This document shows positions 1 to 12,170 of a stretch of DNA of 64,000 nucleotides, piece after piece. Origin of the DNA: Rhodosorus marinus (lineage: Eukaryota > Rhodophyta > Stylonematophyceae > Stylonematales > Stylonemataceae); contig JAMWBK010000012.1 in assembly GCA_029953675.1 (NCBI GenBank), positions 868,001 to 932,000 on the forward strand, given 5' to 3'. The notes under the pieces were generated by a model. It did no database searches, was not told the origin of the DNA, and worked only from the letters and a program-made list of their open reading frames with translations. Made by a program: the position numbers and the translations under genes. Positions within the stretch are counted from its first letter, which is position 1, and every line of letters starts with the position of its first letter.

Positions 1-869
1 TATGATCTACTTCAATCGCTTAGGTTACTGCTCGTTGCGGGCGTTCCTCCGGACCGGCAGAACAGTACTGGAGCTCAACCCGATTGAGGATGAATACCTG
101 CTCGCCGAGAATACGCTTTGCTGGAAGGAGCTTCGGGAGCCCAAGCTCAGGGTCTGGCTAGGGAATTTGTCGGCCTCGCGACGAATAAGCTAATTCGCGA
201 TTCAAACGCGTTGTTCCCGCACGTACTGTGTACGAGTGATACCCCGGAAAGCGCTTCGTTTCCATAGGGGTTTTGCTCGCCATAGTCATATCAACCTGCC
301 TGGAGACCAGCAGCTTTCCAAGGCGACGGACTTGCCGCAGCTCCCGACTTTGGCAAGCTCATTCCCGGACGGTCGCTGAAGAAGCCTGGTGGCTTCAGTC
401 TTCAGCTGCAGGTGCCGTTGAGAGAAGATTGTCAGCTTCTGAGCAAACAGTAAGAATCTCTGAAGCTTCCTGTGACCTGAAGAACGAAGCGGCTGCCTTG
501 CTGACATGACTAAATGTCCCAAAATGTTGCATTGGGCTCTGCCAAACTTGTTTTGTTCATATGTACACCCTAATCCTATCCAAAACAAAACCGAAGACCT
601 CCACGAATCCAGAACGAGAGACTGAGAGCTGTTTTCTTTCTCTCCATGGCTGCGAAAAGTACAATCTCCTATCTACGAGCTCGCTCTGCCATCCTCGGGC
701 GGGCTGTCTGCTTCTCTGCGTCTAGTGGACAAGCGCGACATACCATGAAACCCGCTTCATCTCTGTCTTTCGGACAAGTTCAATTCGCGCTTCCCACAGT
801 CTCGAGCTTCCGATTGCGAGCCGGGGCTTCTTCTCTCAGTCGATAGGTCGGGTCAACTGGGCTGGTGTC
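1..869. other. no recognisable gene
   Basis: Only short overlapping open frames occur on both strands and none resembles a known family. It lies 3' of the minus-strand DET1 gene, so it should hold that gene's 3' UTR. I see no repeat or RNA gene in it. Confidence 0.5.
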
Positions 870-2925
870 TCAAGCTCTATAGTAGATCTGAAGTGAATTG
901 AGGTACGACGCTCTGAACCCTCCGAAGAGGATAAGAGGTAGGTGTGGGTGGAACAGGCAGCTGGGCTCCGTCCCCGGGAACAAGTTCAGCATCCGGTGCG
1001 CTCGAAGACGGAAAAGCAGTCTGCTGCTATCCGCAGAGGAGAAATCATGAAATCTGTTCATGGTCCTCATTCGTGGTGGCGTTGTCTGAATCTCCGATCC
1101 GTCCAGCGTGGGCAACACCGTAATGTCATAGTTAAAGACGCTCCTGGCAAGGAAACACACGAGCTTCAGTCATCATCGCCCAAGTGGGGTTGACGGCTTA
1201 TCCAGGGTCTCTCTTACCGGTCTAAATAGGGACTCCAGTTCCTCTTCTGCGCCTTGGCCGGGAGACTGCGAAGCAGGCTGTCCTCTCTGTACACGGCCGT
1301 TTTGAAACTTACAATCCATGGTACAGCGTCCGCACAGCCAGAGCTCGCGCGTTCAAAGATTTCGGGATCTCTCTGCGAATGTGAGGAACAGAAATGGAGC
1401 TCACCAGGTTAACGACAATCACCGTGAGAGTCCGAAGCTTGTGAACACGTACTTTGTAGATGCGAAGTAGTTCGGGTGATGCGAATTTGAAGACCGCGAG
1501 GGGTGCGCTCTTGGATATAGAATACACGAGGAAGAAACCCTGCGGGTTCAACATTATGGGTCCGAAGAGAAGCAAAACGGTGAAGTCATCCAGTAATTGG
1601 ATCTATTGGAAATTGGAGCAAGCCCGTTGAGAGAGCACGTGGGGAAGATGGAAAGCAGCTTCGGCTCCGTCGGGACGGCACGTACGCTCATGATTCGCCA
1701 GTGACTTCGAGTTTCAATCGTCTGCAGAATCTTGCTCACGCTCTCTCCTTCACGCATCTGCCCTCGAAAAGTCGCCACCAGCGCCTGCTGCATAAGGACG
1801 GATAGAGAACTCGGCGGCCTAGCCTCCTCCGGTGGCCGCTCCGCTGTTTCTTCTCCTCCTTCGCCGCCGCCGGATGTCGTTTGCTGGCTGCCACTCTGCC
1901 GGACTGGATCTACCGGGGATTCTCGTCGCCGATCCCGGTGCAACGCTGAGTCAAGGCTGAAGTTCGATGCCTCCTGCTCTTGCGCTCGAAACTTCTCCTC
2001 CCTCAGCCTCACTTGCTCAATCTCAAAGTTATCCTCGTACCCGCGTGCCAGTCCGAACGTCTTCACGCTTTCCAGACTCCCGTTGTCCTCTCTTACGTCA
2101 AGGATGTGAACCACCTGTCAATAGCAACAGCGGAAGAGCTACGCTCAATCAAAGCGTCCAGTACGAAGCTCCGGGCGAAGCTGGAGTAGAAGTGGAATGC
2201 ATCTCAGGCTCATTGGTGCTCCGTGGCCTGGATTTAACATGTTGAATAGGTCGGTTCCTCTCGGAACTGAGTGGCGAAAAGCAGGAGGGGCAAGGCGGAC
2301 TTTTTGGGAGATCTGGCAATCGTACCTGGATGGTTACTGAGAGGACGGCGATTCGATTGTCCAGCATGTGCACGATTGGATCTGTTCTCTCGAACTCTGG
2401 TAGTGGGAATCTGTCGACGACAGTTGCGGTTGAAAAGTCAACTGAACAGACATGGACGTCGTCAAGGAGCTCCTCCCGAGCGGTAAGAAAGATCCCGAAC
2501 CGGCCGGATTCTGTACAAAGGCAGTGGTCGAGTATTTTTGATCCCTCCGGTGCGAGGCTGATTCGCTTTTCTACTGGAAAGAAGGACCTAAAACCCAAGC
2601 GGCCGGGTGAGTCCTGGGGTGTGGTAAGGTACACCTCCTCAGAGGTTTTCTCGACGTCGTAGATGAGGAGATCGGTCCGACTTGACCCTACCGCGATGAG
2701 AAATCGACCGTCCGGGGTAAACCTCTGCACGTCGAACATCACCGGGAAATCCTGCAAGCCTGTCGCGCACCGATTGGGAACAATGTCCTGGTACACAAAC
2801 CGCTGAAACCTAACCTCATCCGCACTGCTTGACTTGGAATCCTCCCGACGAAATAACCGCCACAACAATCCTCGCTCAGAGCCATCCCGTCCTCCAGATT
2901 GCAACTCTACCACCAGACTCTCCAT
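870..2925 (-). CDS. DET1: DET1 (de-etiolated 1) homologue, 5 exons, 535 aa
   Basis: DET1 is the substrate-module core of the DDB1-CUL4 ubiquitin ligase (C3D complex with COP10/UBE2E and DDA1) and represses light responses in plants. Exons read on the minus strand are 2925-2326, 2114-1686, 1602-1453, 1372-1218 and 1143-870. All joins keep the frame, with GT-AG introns of 211, 83, 83, 80 and 74 bp counted as four introns (2325-2115, 1685-1603, 1452-1373, 1217-1144). The 535 aa match the usual length of about 540. Family landmarks are RFTPDGRFLIAV near residue 68, CTESGRFGIFLTAR, the turn IAVLSVTIQ-VVHILDVRED across intron 1, GFFLVYSISKSAPLAVF, SPYLDRSVFNYD and the C-terminal FHPHLPLILFGG. Residues about 245-300 are a Gln/Gly/Glu/Pro-rich insert. 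The ATG at 2925 is the first in frame. It diverges from the gene at 4207. Confidence 0.9.
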
Positions 2926-3040
2926 CCACGACTACAACCAACGCACCCAGTTCAAACCCCCCATAACAAGTAAAAAACTACTCAAGTCCTTCTTCTTCGT
3001 AGCCAAACCCAGTCTCTCAAAACATGCTCGTCTCCTCTTC

Positions 3041-3434
3041 GTCAAATCATCGGATCTAATCCAACCTTTCCCTCCTCATCAAACTTCATCAATCGTCCTT
3101 TTCCTCCACCACTTCCTCAATATCTTTAACCTCACTCAACAACTTCCTCTAGATGTTAAGCTGAAAATCTCTTTCTTATCCTCTTACGGTGTTTCTTCTT
3201 TCTTTCTTCAGCGTAATCCTCGCCAACCGAAATCTTCGTCAAATCATCGGATCTAATCCAACGTTTCGCTCCTCATCAAACTGTCATCAATCGTCCTTTA
3301 CCTCCACGACTTCCTCAAGATCTTTAACCTCCCTCAACCACTTCCTCTAGATGTTAATCTAAAAATCTCTTTCTTATCCTCCTACTGTGTTTCTTCTTTC
3401 TTTCTTTAGCGTAACCCTCGCCAACCGAAATCTT
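3041..3434. repeat. tandem duplication, 197-bp unit, two copies
   Basis: Copy 1 runs 3041-3237 and copy 2 from 3238 to about 3434. Both start gtcaaatcatcggatctaat and end at the shared cgaaatcttc. They differ by scattered substitutions. The pair lies upstream of the DET1 start, in pyrimidine-rich DNA. Confidence 0.85.
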
Positions 3435-3589
3435 CCCCTCCCCCTCCCCATCCAAAGCTCTTCGCATCACCTTCCCCAAACTGTTTTCTTCATCCACAAG
3501 CACGAGATCTAATCTGAAAATTTTCGAGTTTCCTTTATCGGTTTAGCTCCTTATTAGGGTTTCTAAAGGAAAAACGCGGAGAAGGGAGG

Positions 3590-4010
3590 GAGAATGGTTA
3601 TGGAATGGAGCTGACTTGATCATGGGTTTTCTTATCAAGCAAACTGTGCAGAGCACAGTCATCAGAAATCAACCCCCGCTGCCCCCCGCTCAAGTTCTCT
3701 AGCGCACGTTGGGATTTTCGAGTGTAAAAAGCAGAGAAGCGATGGAGAATGGTTGTGGAATGGAGCCGACTTGATCATGGGTTTTCTTATCAAGCAACTG
3801 TGCAGAGCACAGTTTTCTCAGTGAAAACCCGTCCTGAACACCGTTTTTTCTTATCAGAAAACTGTGTAGAGCACTGTTTTCTAATTGAAAACCGACTTGA
3901 GGACAGTTTGCTGTGTGCAGCACGGTTTCTTATTAGAAAGCCATCTTGGAGACAGCTACTTATCAGAATCTGTGCAGAACACGGTTTCTCATCTGAAATA
4001 CACCCACCGT
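3590..4010. repeat. degenerate repeats with actgtgcagagcacagt palindromes
   Basis: A segment around gacttgatcatgggttttct is present at about 3612 and again at about 3768. After it, diverged copies of a cttatcagaaaactgtg / gagcacagttttct module follow each other down to about 3990. The core actgtgcagagcacagt is an imperfect palindrome. I see no coding sense in it. It lies between the DET1 and PEX26-like promoters. Confidence 0.65.
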
Positions 4011-4088
4011 TACCCCCTCAGGTCGTATCTACACAACTAGTTCCTTTTAGACTAGAGAAGAGGAGGAAGCTCTAAACGTCGTTTTGAG

Positions 4089-4190
4089 TTTTAGATTTGA
4101 GCACCACAGAGAGAGAGAGAGAGAGAGGGAGCTAGAGAATTTTAGATTTGAGCACCACAGAGAGAGAGAGAGAGAGAGGGAGCTAGAGAA
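4089..4190. repeat. 51-bp (GA)n-containing tandem duplication in the 5' leader
   Basis: Unit 4089-4139 is repeated as 4140-4190, essentially without change. Each holds a run of about 11 GA dinucleotides and ends in gagctagagaa-like sequence. It ends 16 bp before the ATG at 4207, so it is probably in the 5' UTR or core promoter of that gene. Confidence 0.9.
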
Positions 4191-4206
4191 ATTTTGATTC
4201 AGTAAG

Positions 4207-5034
4207 ATGGAAGAACTGGAGCCAGCGATGGATGCGATGGTACTCGGCGAGTTTGAGAAGGCGGTCGAGCTTTCGCGCGAGGTGGCTTCCCCCGGAGGGT
4301 ATTCTGTATCGTTGGAGCTTCAGGGTTTGCACGAGCTGGGTCGAGATTCTGAAGCGCTGGAGTTGGTTCAGAGTTCTTTGGATCTCGTTAAGAGCTCCGA
4401 TACTTTTGCAAAAGTCTCGTGAGCCCGAATTGCCTTCCCCCGTGCACTGTCGAGGTTGACTGGATTCCTAAGCGTAAAAGCTTCTACCCCTTCTTCCAGG
4501 ATCAGTTTCTGCGTACATCAAGGGGACTATGAGCTCGCTGAGGAGGTCTTTACCTCATGGCTAGGTCAGCAAGATCTCTCTGGACGAAACAGCGTGTCAA
4601 CTGCCACCAGAGACATCATCATGGTCTACCTTGACAAGGTCGTTCGCTGTCAGCACGGACCGGAGGGCGTGAAGAAGTTCGCTGAACAAAGACTAGATCC
4701 TGAGCTCCGAGATCAGCTCCTCTCCGAGCTCATCGAGGAGCCTCGAGAAGACCCGTCCCCATCCCATCCGGAGGAAACAGACGAACAAGCTTCACGAGGA
4801 GCCTTGACGAACACGAGGAAGACAAGAATCGAACAGCTAAGGCTCACTATCTGGTCGAGAATCCAGTCCCTTGTTAAGGAAAGAGGCCCAACGACAGTTC
4901 TTTTCCTCGCCGTGACTCTGGTTTACCTCCTTCGAACTCGGATCTTCAGAAGACTCGCCCGGTATCTCACGAGATCAGTCCTCGATACGCTCCGAATGTC
5001 ACTGGGTCTTCACAGAAACTTTGCAAATACCTGA
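4207..5034 (+). CDS. tail-anchored protein, PEX26/APEM9-like (tentative), 248 aa
   Basis: Two exons, 4207-4418 and 4500-5034, join in frame over an 81-bp intron (GTGAGC...CCAG). The N-terminal 150 residues are helical-repeat-like: paired helices GEFEKAVELSREVA, LHELGRDSEALELV and GDYELAEEVFTSWL. They are followed by an acidic linker (about 150-175), one hydrophobic segment at about 202-215 and a basic tail (RTRIFRRLARYL). That layout, TPR-like N-domain plus C-terminal anchor and about 250-300 aa, is that of the peroxisomal receptor for the PEX1/PEX6 ATPase (PEX26 in animals, APEM9 in plants). Sequence similarity in this family is always weak, so another tail-anchored TPR-like protein is possible. 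The 3' end of the gene is duplicated downstream in decayed form. Confidence 0.5.
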
Positions 5035-5505
5035 GAGAGCACGACGAATTCTCCTGTCGAGACAGTCTCAAGAGCTCTACGCGCGAAGTGACGGACCAGG
5101 GAGGACGCGTGCTGGATACGTTTCCTTGCCAACCTCAGCCAGGCTAAACGGTCGTCCGAGTGAGTTTGAGACTCGATTGGAAGCGGTAGACGGATCTCCT
5201 GGTATCAAATATGACGTCATCGAACTGGGACTTTCATAAGACTGGGCAAATATCTCACGAGATCAATGCGTGATACTCCTTGACTGTCGCTGGGTCTTCA
5301 TAGCAACTTCGCGAATTCCTGGGAGAGCTCGCCAACCCTTCTGAAGAAGACAGGCTGTCAAGACTTCCAAAACCCGCGCGACCGACCCTGAGCAAGCTTG
5401 GATACGTTCATCCAAAACCTCAGCCTGACTACCTGCTCCTTTGACGCGTTTGAGACTCTCTTAAAGGGATCTCTTGGTAGAAAACCTGATGTTACAAGCT
5501 TGCAT
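4940..5505 (+). repeat. decayed tandem duplication of the preceding gene's 3' end
   Basis: The last exon from about 4943 (tcttcagaag...tctcacgagatcag...cactgggtcttcacag) recurs in mutated form from about 5235 (ataagactgg...tctcacgagatcaa...gctgggtcttcatag). A following block starting gtttgagactc at 5163 recurs at 5448. The period is about 285-290 bp. The second copy has no open frame matching the protein, so it is a dead partial duplicate. Confidence 0.7.
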
Positions 5506-8500
5506 GGCATCTATAGAGTCTGTTTGGTGATGTACAGCTGTCCAAGAGCGGCCCTACCCCGCGACGAGGACGTGGCCTTTCAGAAACGTGCGCACCACCA
5601 ACAAGGCAAAGTTGTGAGTGCTTCTATTAGACGTCACACTCCTCAGTGTACGTCCTGCGGTGCTCGAATTGTCCTCTGCCGGGGAGCAAGGCTGCGAGCA
5701 GCGACAAAACGTCACCTCGAGGGATGGATGCAAATTGTAAAGTTGCTACTAAGCTCTGTTTCTGTCTTTTTCGGCAAGTTTCTGCAGGCCTTACGTGTCT
5801 GAAATTGTCCGTCTACTTCGCCTCGTGGAAGTCGCCTTCAACAAGGGTATAAAGCTGTAACCTCGCGTTTATGGAAGTATATCCTAAAGATAAAATTTCC
5901 TGGCCAACAGGGTAGCCTCGCATGACAGCGAGCTAGCGAATGGCTTCTGTACGCTAAGAAGATACAGCATCGTTGAGAATCCATTGCTTTTACCCTAGAC
6001 ATATTGTAGTGCCCGAGTGCGTGTTGGACGCAAGTGATACGCAGGTACACGCCTTTGAGTCTGAATCTCTGGCACTATGAGGCGGCGTGCAACGCGGGTG
6101 TTCCGTAGGGGTACGCTTTGGGAATCGAGGTGACCGGGATTCACACATTTTTCTGTTCTCTTGTTCGTGTAGTGCTCCCGCCAGTCGCTCCGTCCTTCGC
6201 TGCTGTTGATCGAGCGAAGGCTCGACGTGCCCATCGTCCACAATGTGAGTGCAGCACTGATCGGCGCCGTCCGACCTAGATACCAACCAGCCTTAGGGGG
6301 GTTTTCCGGGACTGCCCGGACCAAGTATCGGCGTAGTTGATAGAATACTAGTTGTGAGAAGGAACTACGATGTGGGACAAGGGAAAATTGGTGCCGGAAA
6401 GGTCAATTGCGTTGGAAGTTATATTCTTCAACAAGACAGCTTAGATGTGCTCTTGGGGCAGCCTGCTCATGAACCAACGCCAAGTCTAAGGCGGATAACC
6501 GCTATCATAAACGAACATGTGAAATCGGGTTCTGGAAATGAAGTCGCCGAGAGTGACAGCATTCTGTTGCCCGGGTGCTTAGTGGGCTGAGCCAGTTTTT
6601 CCTTGAGAACCGATTCCGAAATCCTCTTCAACCCAACACAAACACCTCAACCCAGTCCAACACGACCACAGGAGAACTTCACCGTTGAGAATCGTAGCGC
6701 TGACGGTGTATTTCAAATCAAGAAAAAATCACCATTGCGCAGACGGGACTAGTCATACCTCTCGCTACCAGAGCAGGAAATCTGTAAAGTAGCTGGGAGG
6801 CTGATGAAGTAGTCTACGCTTGGGAGCAAATGCAACGCTTCCATAACCTTTTGGTCACCCAACGTCGCGACCAGAATTTGACACGTTGGACCGGGCAGAA
6901 CCCGAGAAGGTGCGGCAGACGACATGATTATCCATGACAATGTATCGATACAATGCATGGCATGTTGGCTATCGACTGAACGACATAAAGGGTACGAAGT
7001 GACAACACCGGGAGACCAATCTTCAATTACCAAATCGCTGTAGATCTGATGTTTCTTGAAGACCAATTTTTGCATATGTTATGCCTCGGCCCAGCCTTCA
7101 ATGCGGCGATATTGCCTCCCAAGAAGGCCGCAGATGCGACGTAGTCAGGTGCTCTCGAAGTCTGGGTGAATCTGAATAAATAAAATTCAAAAAAATAAAA
7201 AAAATGCCGGTTACCCCACATCATACGGGCGGACCAACTGGGAGAGTTGAGCTCCTTGTCAAATCTCAATACAGAGAAGCTAGTGTGTTCCTTAAGTATA
7301 TCTACCGGTATGGCCACTTCGCACTTTTTTTGGTTGAACATTTAGCTTATATGCCGGTCCATTGCCTCCGTATATCGCCATGGACAATGCTGTCGGTCCT
7401 TTCTCGGGTTCTGCCCAGTTCCTCTGTCAAATAGTCGTCGTGACATTGGGCGAACAAAATTCTCGTGGAACCATTCTATTCGCTCCTGAGTGCAGAATAC
7501 CTCATCAGTCTCCCAGCTAATGAAGAGAAAACTAACATGCCGTTCATTGTCTCCGTCTATCGCGATGGACAATCCTGCCCCCCTCCGCCGTCTCACCCAC
7601 TCGCAACAACTCTCGGTTAGCGCTAAGTCCAATCAACATCCGTAATCAGTCAGAATCCTATTGGTATCGATGAGACAGCTCTGGGACAGCTACCAAGCCC
7701 AGCTTGTTTCTAGAACGGGGTTGGTCCAACAAATCGTTGGGTAGTTCATGGCGGTGGGTACAGGGAGCACATATCCGGGTAGGATGCTTACCATGTTCAC
7801 GTTTGACTGTGGACATGAGGGCGGTGCATCCACCTCCGACTTTTTCGGGCATCTCCTAAATGTTTGACACTGGGAAAACTGTACTTCCGATGTCCTTCCT
7901 CGCATGGAGTGAGTCACTACAATGCCAAAGAGTCATGGGTTTGTAGCCTCAGCCTCTTTTTTGGAGAATTCTGAACCTGCGTTCGCCGCTGTTCTCTTCC
8001 ACGTTGATTTTGGTGTCTCCAGCAGCTCCTGTCTTTGGTCAGAGCCAAACTACATGAGACGCGTGAATGTAGATGGTGACGCCGCCCATGCAATATCAAG
8101 AAATTGTTGCAGGAGTACGTAAGGCTGTTGCCGAGTCGGCAGGTCTTCCCCAACGCGTACCAAACGCGCACCAACGGGTCAACTGGACGATGCGGCCATT
8201 CCTTTGAAGTGGTGTTGTGGAAGACAGCCGCTAAAGCGGTCCGATACTGGGCTCGATCTGTATCTCAGGTGTGTTTGAAGGATATTTATTCAAAGATAGG
8301 TCCGTGAGGAGGCTATCAAGACCAGCTGGGTCGCTACGAAGGAGGCACAAAGCCAAGCGGGAAGCATAGGTGTCGGTTTCCTGTAGCACCGGTATTTCAA
8401 TGACTGCAGTCAGTCATTTTACTCCCTTGCTCCACATGCACCAAGTTTTTAGTGAAATTCTCCCCTCAATATATTGTGTAGGGCCGTCTAGCACTTACAA

Positions 8501-10092
8501 CCCCCCTTTACCTTCACCTCCACAATATCATGTTGCATGTTTTTGTTCATTAAACTTAGTTTCTACCCTATTCGGCGCTCTTAGAAAAAAAATTTATAAA
8601 GGGGGGAGTAAATCAGTAGAGATATCATAGATTGAATAAACGATTGTTTGTTTGATACAAATTCGTATTAATTTAAAAAAACGATATATCGTTATTGTAC
8701 TTGACCAAGGATGATCGTAGAATACACCGAATTTGTTTTTCCAAGATATTTTATATACTCAGGGTAGATTTTATAATATTTCTATATTTTTGGAAATTAA
8801 TAACCGTTTCTAATAAGTAATATTATTTTCATTGGCTAGAATCCAACGTATGATCCCTTGATCATCTTTCTATTCGATAACATAGATTGAAATAAAGAAT
8901 AAATTCGTCGTAGTATTATTCGGTCTAATTTATTGAATAATACGAAAACAATGTGTCCAGTTTCTAGTGGACCTGATCACACCCAATTTCCAATTTCCGA
9001 ACAGGGAAAAATGTTTTGAAGATTTTATTTGATGCATTCGTCAATTTCGAGATGACCTCAATGAGGGGGTTGGGGGGTTGAATTGGGGGTAGGGTAGGAA
9101 AAGGAAAACAGCCAAACGTGGCTTGAGAATTTTCTCAACCCCTCTGCAAAGGACGCACAAATAAACCCTCAAAAACCAAAAAAAATACTACTACTTGTCC
9201 CGTGTCACTATTTTTTTGAAACTATTGTATTTACAAACTTTCTAACCCTTTAGAAAACCCCCCAAAAAACAACTTCGCAAACAAGTAGCAGGGAGTTCCC
9301 AAACTAGCTGGGGGGTAGCGATAATATCATTCCAGCCCCAGGACCATTTTGAAAAATGTGTGGAAAACAAAAATTTCACTATTCTTCACAAAAAAATAAC
9401 GAAAATTAATAACGTCCAATATTAGTGATGTGTCTTAACTTTCGTCTTTCCCACCCAAAACACTACCGAAACCGACGATGTTAAACTCCCATCCCAATTC
9501 CCACAAGAAAATTCCCTCATCCCGACAAACGCGAGGCCAAAACAGTTCTCATTTATAATCGTCACCTCCTATTTCACTTTATTGACTGATTAATATGGAA
9601 TAAATATAATAAAAAGAACTATGCAGTCTATATTACTAAGTGACATATATAACCCGTTTTAAGATCCATTCAGCATGGGATCAAACTGGGAATTGTTTTT
9701 AGATGTTTTTATAGAGTTCCCGGAAACAGACATAAAAATAGTTATCATATGTAATCGTCACCAACGGAAAAGGATAGTTGACTGAAATATTCCTATCGTG
9801 TATAATAAAAATGATTATTCAGTCTTTATTTGTTAATGACACTTATATATCGTTTTGTTTTTGGTTTTGGTTCAGCATGACGATCACTTGAGGAGTTGAA
9901 AGGGTTTGAGGAGGGAGCTGGGGGGAGGGGTGCGGGGGAGGGTTGGGAGGCGGGTAGGCATACAGAATAGTTGGATTTAGAAGTGGTGGAAGAAGCGAAG
10001 GGGGTTAGGGAGAGCTGGAATATGAGGATTTGAGCTGTGTCCATTCTGAAAAGGTAGGGTTTTAAGGGGACATTGACAGAATTTGAGACAAG
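5506..10092. other. gene-poor, partly AT-rich stretch
   Basis: No open frame in these 4.6 kb resembles a protein family. From about 8560 to 9800 the DNA is clearly AT-rich. Two weakly similar modules containing ggacaat occur at about 7350-7435 and 7540-7620. A diverged pair around cagtct...cttatat...ttcagcatg occurs at 9571-9690 and 9781-9885. I cannot assign a function to any of it. It should include the promoter of the transporter gene at 10093. Confidence 0.45.
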
Positions 10093-11236
10093 ATGGATGA
10101 GGAGAAGGGAACGACAAGGTCTATGAAGATTTTGATGTCGGTAGCTCTGTACTGGGTGATATCAATTTCTATTGTGTTTGTCAACAAGACGCTGTTGAGT
10201 AGTCCGACGAACAACATCGATGCGCCGTCGTTTATCACGTGGTACCAGTGCGTGGTGACCGTTGCCTCGGTCTGGTTTATGGGTACCATGGGGATCGCCA
10301 ACGTACCCAAGTTTGAGCTGAAGAGAGACGTGCTTCCGAAGATCGTCCCACTTTCCTGCGTCTTCACAGGAATGATCCTCCTGAACAACCTCTGCCTCAA
10401 GTACGTGGAACTCTCGTTCTACCAGATCGCGAGATCCTTGACCATCCTCTTCAACGTCGCGTTTGACTGGATTGTTCTTGGCAACCGAACTTCCCTCAAA
10501 GCATTCGGATGCGTCCTCCTCGTCTTCTTCGGTTTCCTTCTCGGAAACAAAGAGGTAAGGACAGAAGTCCATTAAAAACTCCAAAGTTTTATATCTAACG
10601 TGCAGAATATGTTCCTTAGGAGGTGAGATGGTCAGTTCAGGGAGTTGCGTACGGAGTAAGCGCGTCTTTTTTCGTTGCTATGAATGCAATTTACGTGAAG
10701 AAGAAGTACCCTCTGGTTGACAACGACCCATGGAAGATTACCTTGTACAACAACTTTATTTCGAGCTTCCTGTTCTTCCCTATTATGTTCGGATTTGGCG
10801 AGCCCAAGATCGTCATGCAGTCTCCCAATATCTACAGGTCAGAATTCTGGGTCCTGATGACTTTCGGGGGTGCCCTGGGTGTGCTCATCTCCTTTGCTAC
10901 CGCAGCACAGATCAAATACACCAGCCCTCTCACTCATAACATCTCCGCGACTGCAAAGGTAAGCTTTCACACGCCCTCCAATGGACTCGCAGTCAACTTA
11001 ACCGCCCTGCTGGTCGAACTCGCGACAACTAGGCTGCAGCTCAGACAGTCCTGGGGCTAATGTGGTATAAAAACCCGATCACTCCTCTTGGAGGCCTGTC
11101 CGTTGGCATCGTGCTCGGTGGAAGCCTGCTGTACACGCTCATCAGGAGATCGGAGATGCAAGCGAAGGATAAAGAGGCCAAGGCCGTGGTTGAGGAGAAG
11201 CAACCCGCGATTGAGGAGAAGAAGATTGCATCATAA
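10093..11236 (+). CDS. SLC35C1: GDP-fucose transporter, SLC35C1-like, 334 aa
   Basis: A nucleotide-sugar/GMP antiporter of the Golgi membrane, of the drug/metabolite transporter superfamily. Exons 10093-10554, 10620-10958 and 11033-11236 are separated by GT-AG introns of 65 and 74 bp, all phase 0. The protein keeps patterns of the SLC35C1/GFT1 group: YWVISISIVFVNKTLL, FITWYQCVVT, GMILLNNLCLKYVELSFYQI (20 residues of TM3-4), YVKKKYPLVDNDPW and TSPLTHNISATAKAAAQTVL. About ten membrane segments fit the length, and the end is lysine/glutamate-rich as in related Golgi proteins. The start ATG at 10093 gives a short cytosolic N-terminus. Other GDP-sugar specificity cannot be excluded, but the LTHN-x-x-x-TAK and LNNLCLKYV blocks favour GDP-fucose. 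Confidence 0.88.
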
Positions 11237-11389
11237 ACTGAGACAGCCCGAGGCTGACCGTAAACCTAAGCCTTTACATCGCTATCAGAACGGCCGCGTC
11301 CACAGAAGCTCTCCCGAATGGGGACGGCCACCAAGTCAATACGGAATGGAAGCGGAAGTCACGTTGATGTTGTGAAGCGATGAGAAACG

Positions 11390-11455
11390 AGAAAAATAGA
11401 GAGAGAGAGAGACAAAGGGAGACAGACACACACAAAAAAAGACAGAAAGGTGGTT
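11390..11455. repeat. purine-rich microsatellite
   Basis: An (GA)n and (CA)n-like run, agagagagagagacaaaggg followed by acagacacacac and an A7 stretch, 150 bp after the transporter stop codon. It is probably in or just past the 3' UTR. Confidence 0.7.
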
Positions 11456-11509
11456 TCGTACAGTTCAATTAAAAGCGTTAATGACAAAAGAATAGCCGCT
11501 CAGGTTTTC

Positions 11510-11915
11510 GCCGCCAGCACGGAAAACGTCTGTCCTTCGGCTGAAGCCGCTCTCATTCGCCGCTGACGAATGCCCCGCGGAGACGGGACTGGGACACGCG
11601 GGAGAGGATAAGGAGACCAGTCATCCTGGAAAAAGATTCTTTCCTTGAGGTGAGCTCCTCTCATTCTTATGTGCCGATTGCAGCAGGGAGAAGGGGCTGG
11701 GATATGTCGGAGAGGACAAGTCATCGTTAAAAGAGACTACAATTCAAGGGTTACACTGGATCATCTGGCGAGATGGTCGATTAGGCACGAAGGTCATCCA
11801 GCGGGAAGACCCTTGGGAGGCCTCTTGGCTTTTAGCTAAACCTGCTCTGACCTCCATGAGCAGCACTGAGAAAGGCTGGGACATAGGGCGGGAGACCAAT
11901 GATCAGCGTGGGTTC
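11510..11915. repeat. three degenerate copies of a roughly 120-bp unit
   Basis: Copies start near 11528, 11638 and 11808. Shared landmarks in order are ctgtcctt/ctttcctt, a ctctcatt block, gggactgggaca / ggggctgggata / aggctgggacat, and gcgggagaggata / gtcggagaggac / gggcgggagacca. The copies have diverged strongly, so the array is old. It fills the gap between the transporter gene and the 12-kb retroelement. Confidence 0.5.
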
Positions 11916-12170
11916 TAGCCGTATCATACTTCGCGCCCAGCAGATGATCAAGACTCTCCTGATCGGATTAACTGAAAAGTCTGGACGTATTGCGCTAGAC
12001 TCGGGCTCTTGGGAATGAAAGTCTCTCTCAGTGGTATGCCACGGCCATCTCCACCAATTCGCTTGCTCACCCGGCAGCGTGGAGGAGAATGAGGAAGCTG
12101 ACCTATAGCCGGCACCATTTCTGGTCTGTTTTGTCGATTCTTGGGCGCCGACGTTTAACCCCAGACTAAC

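Noticed and set aside
1281-1312. A 30-bp intron in DET1 exon 4 (gtaagtttc...cagagag)
   Set aside because: The 30 bases read through in frame (VSFKTAVYRE) and the joined protein fits the family better with them.
1309-1575. Separate minus-strand frames 870-1160, 1309-1575, 1554-2114 and 2149-2925 as four small genes
   Set aside because: They join by good splice sites into one DET1 protein of normal length.
5398-5802. 134-aa plus-strand frame after the PEX26-like gene
   Set aside because: Its first part is the decayed duplicate of the gene's 3' flank and the rest has no domain or compositional sense.
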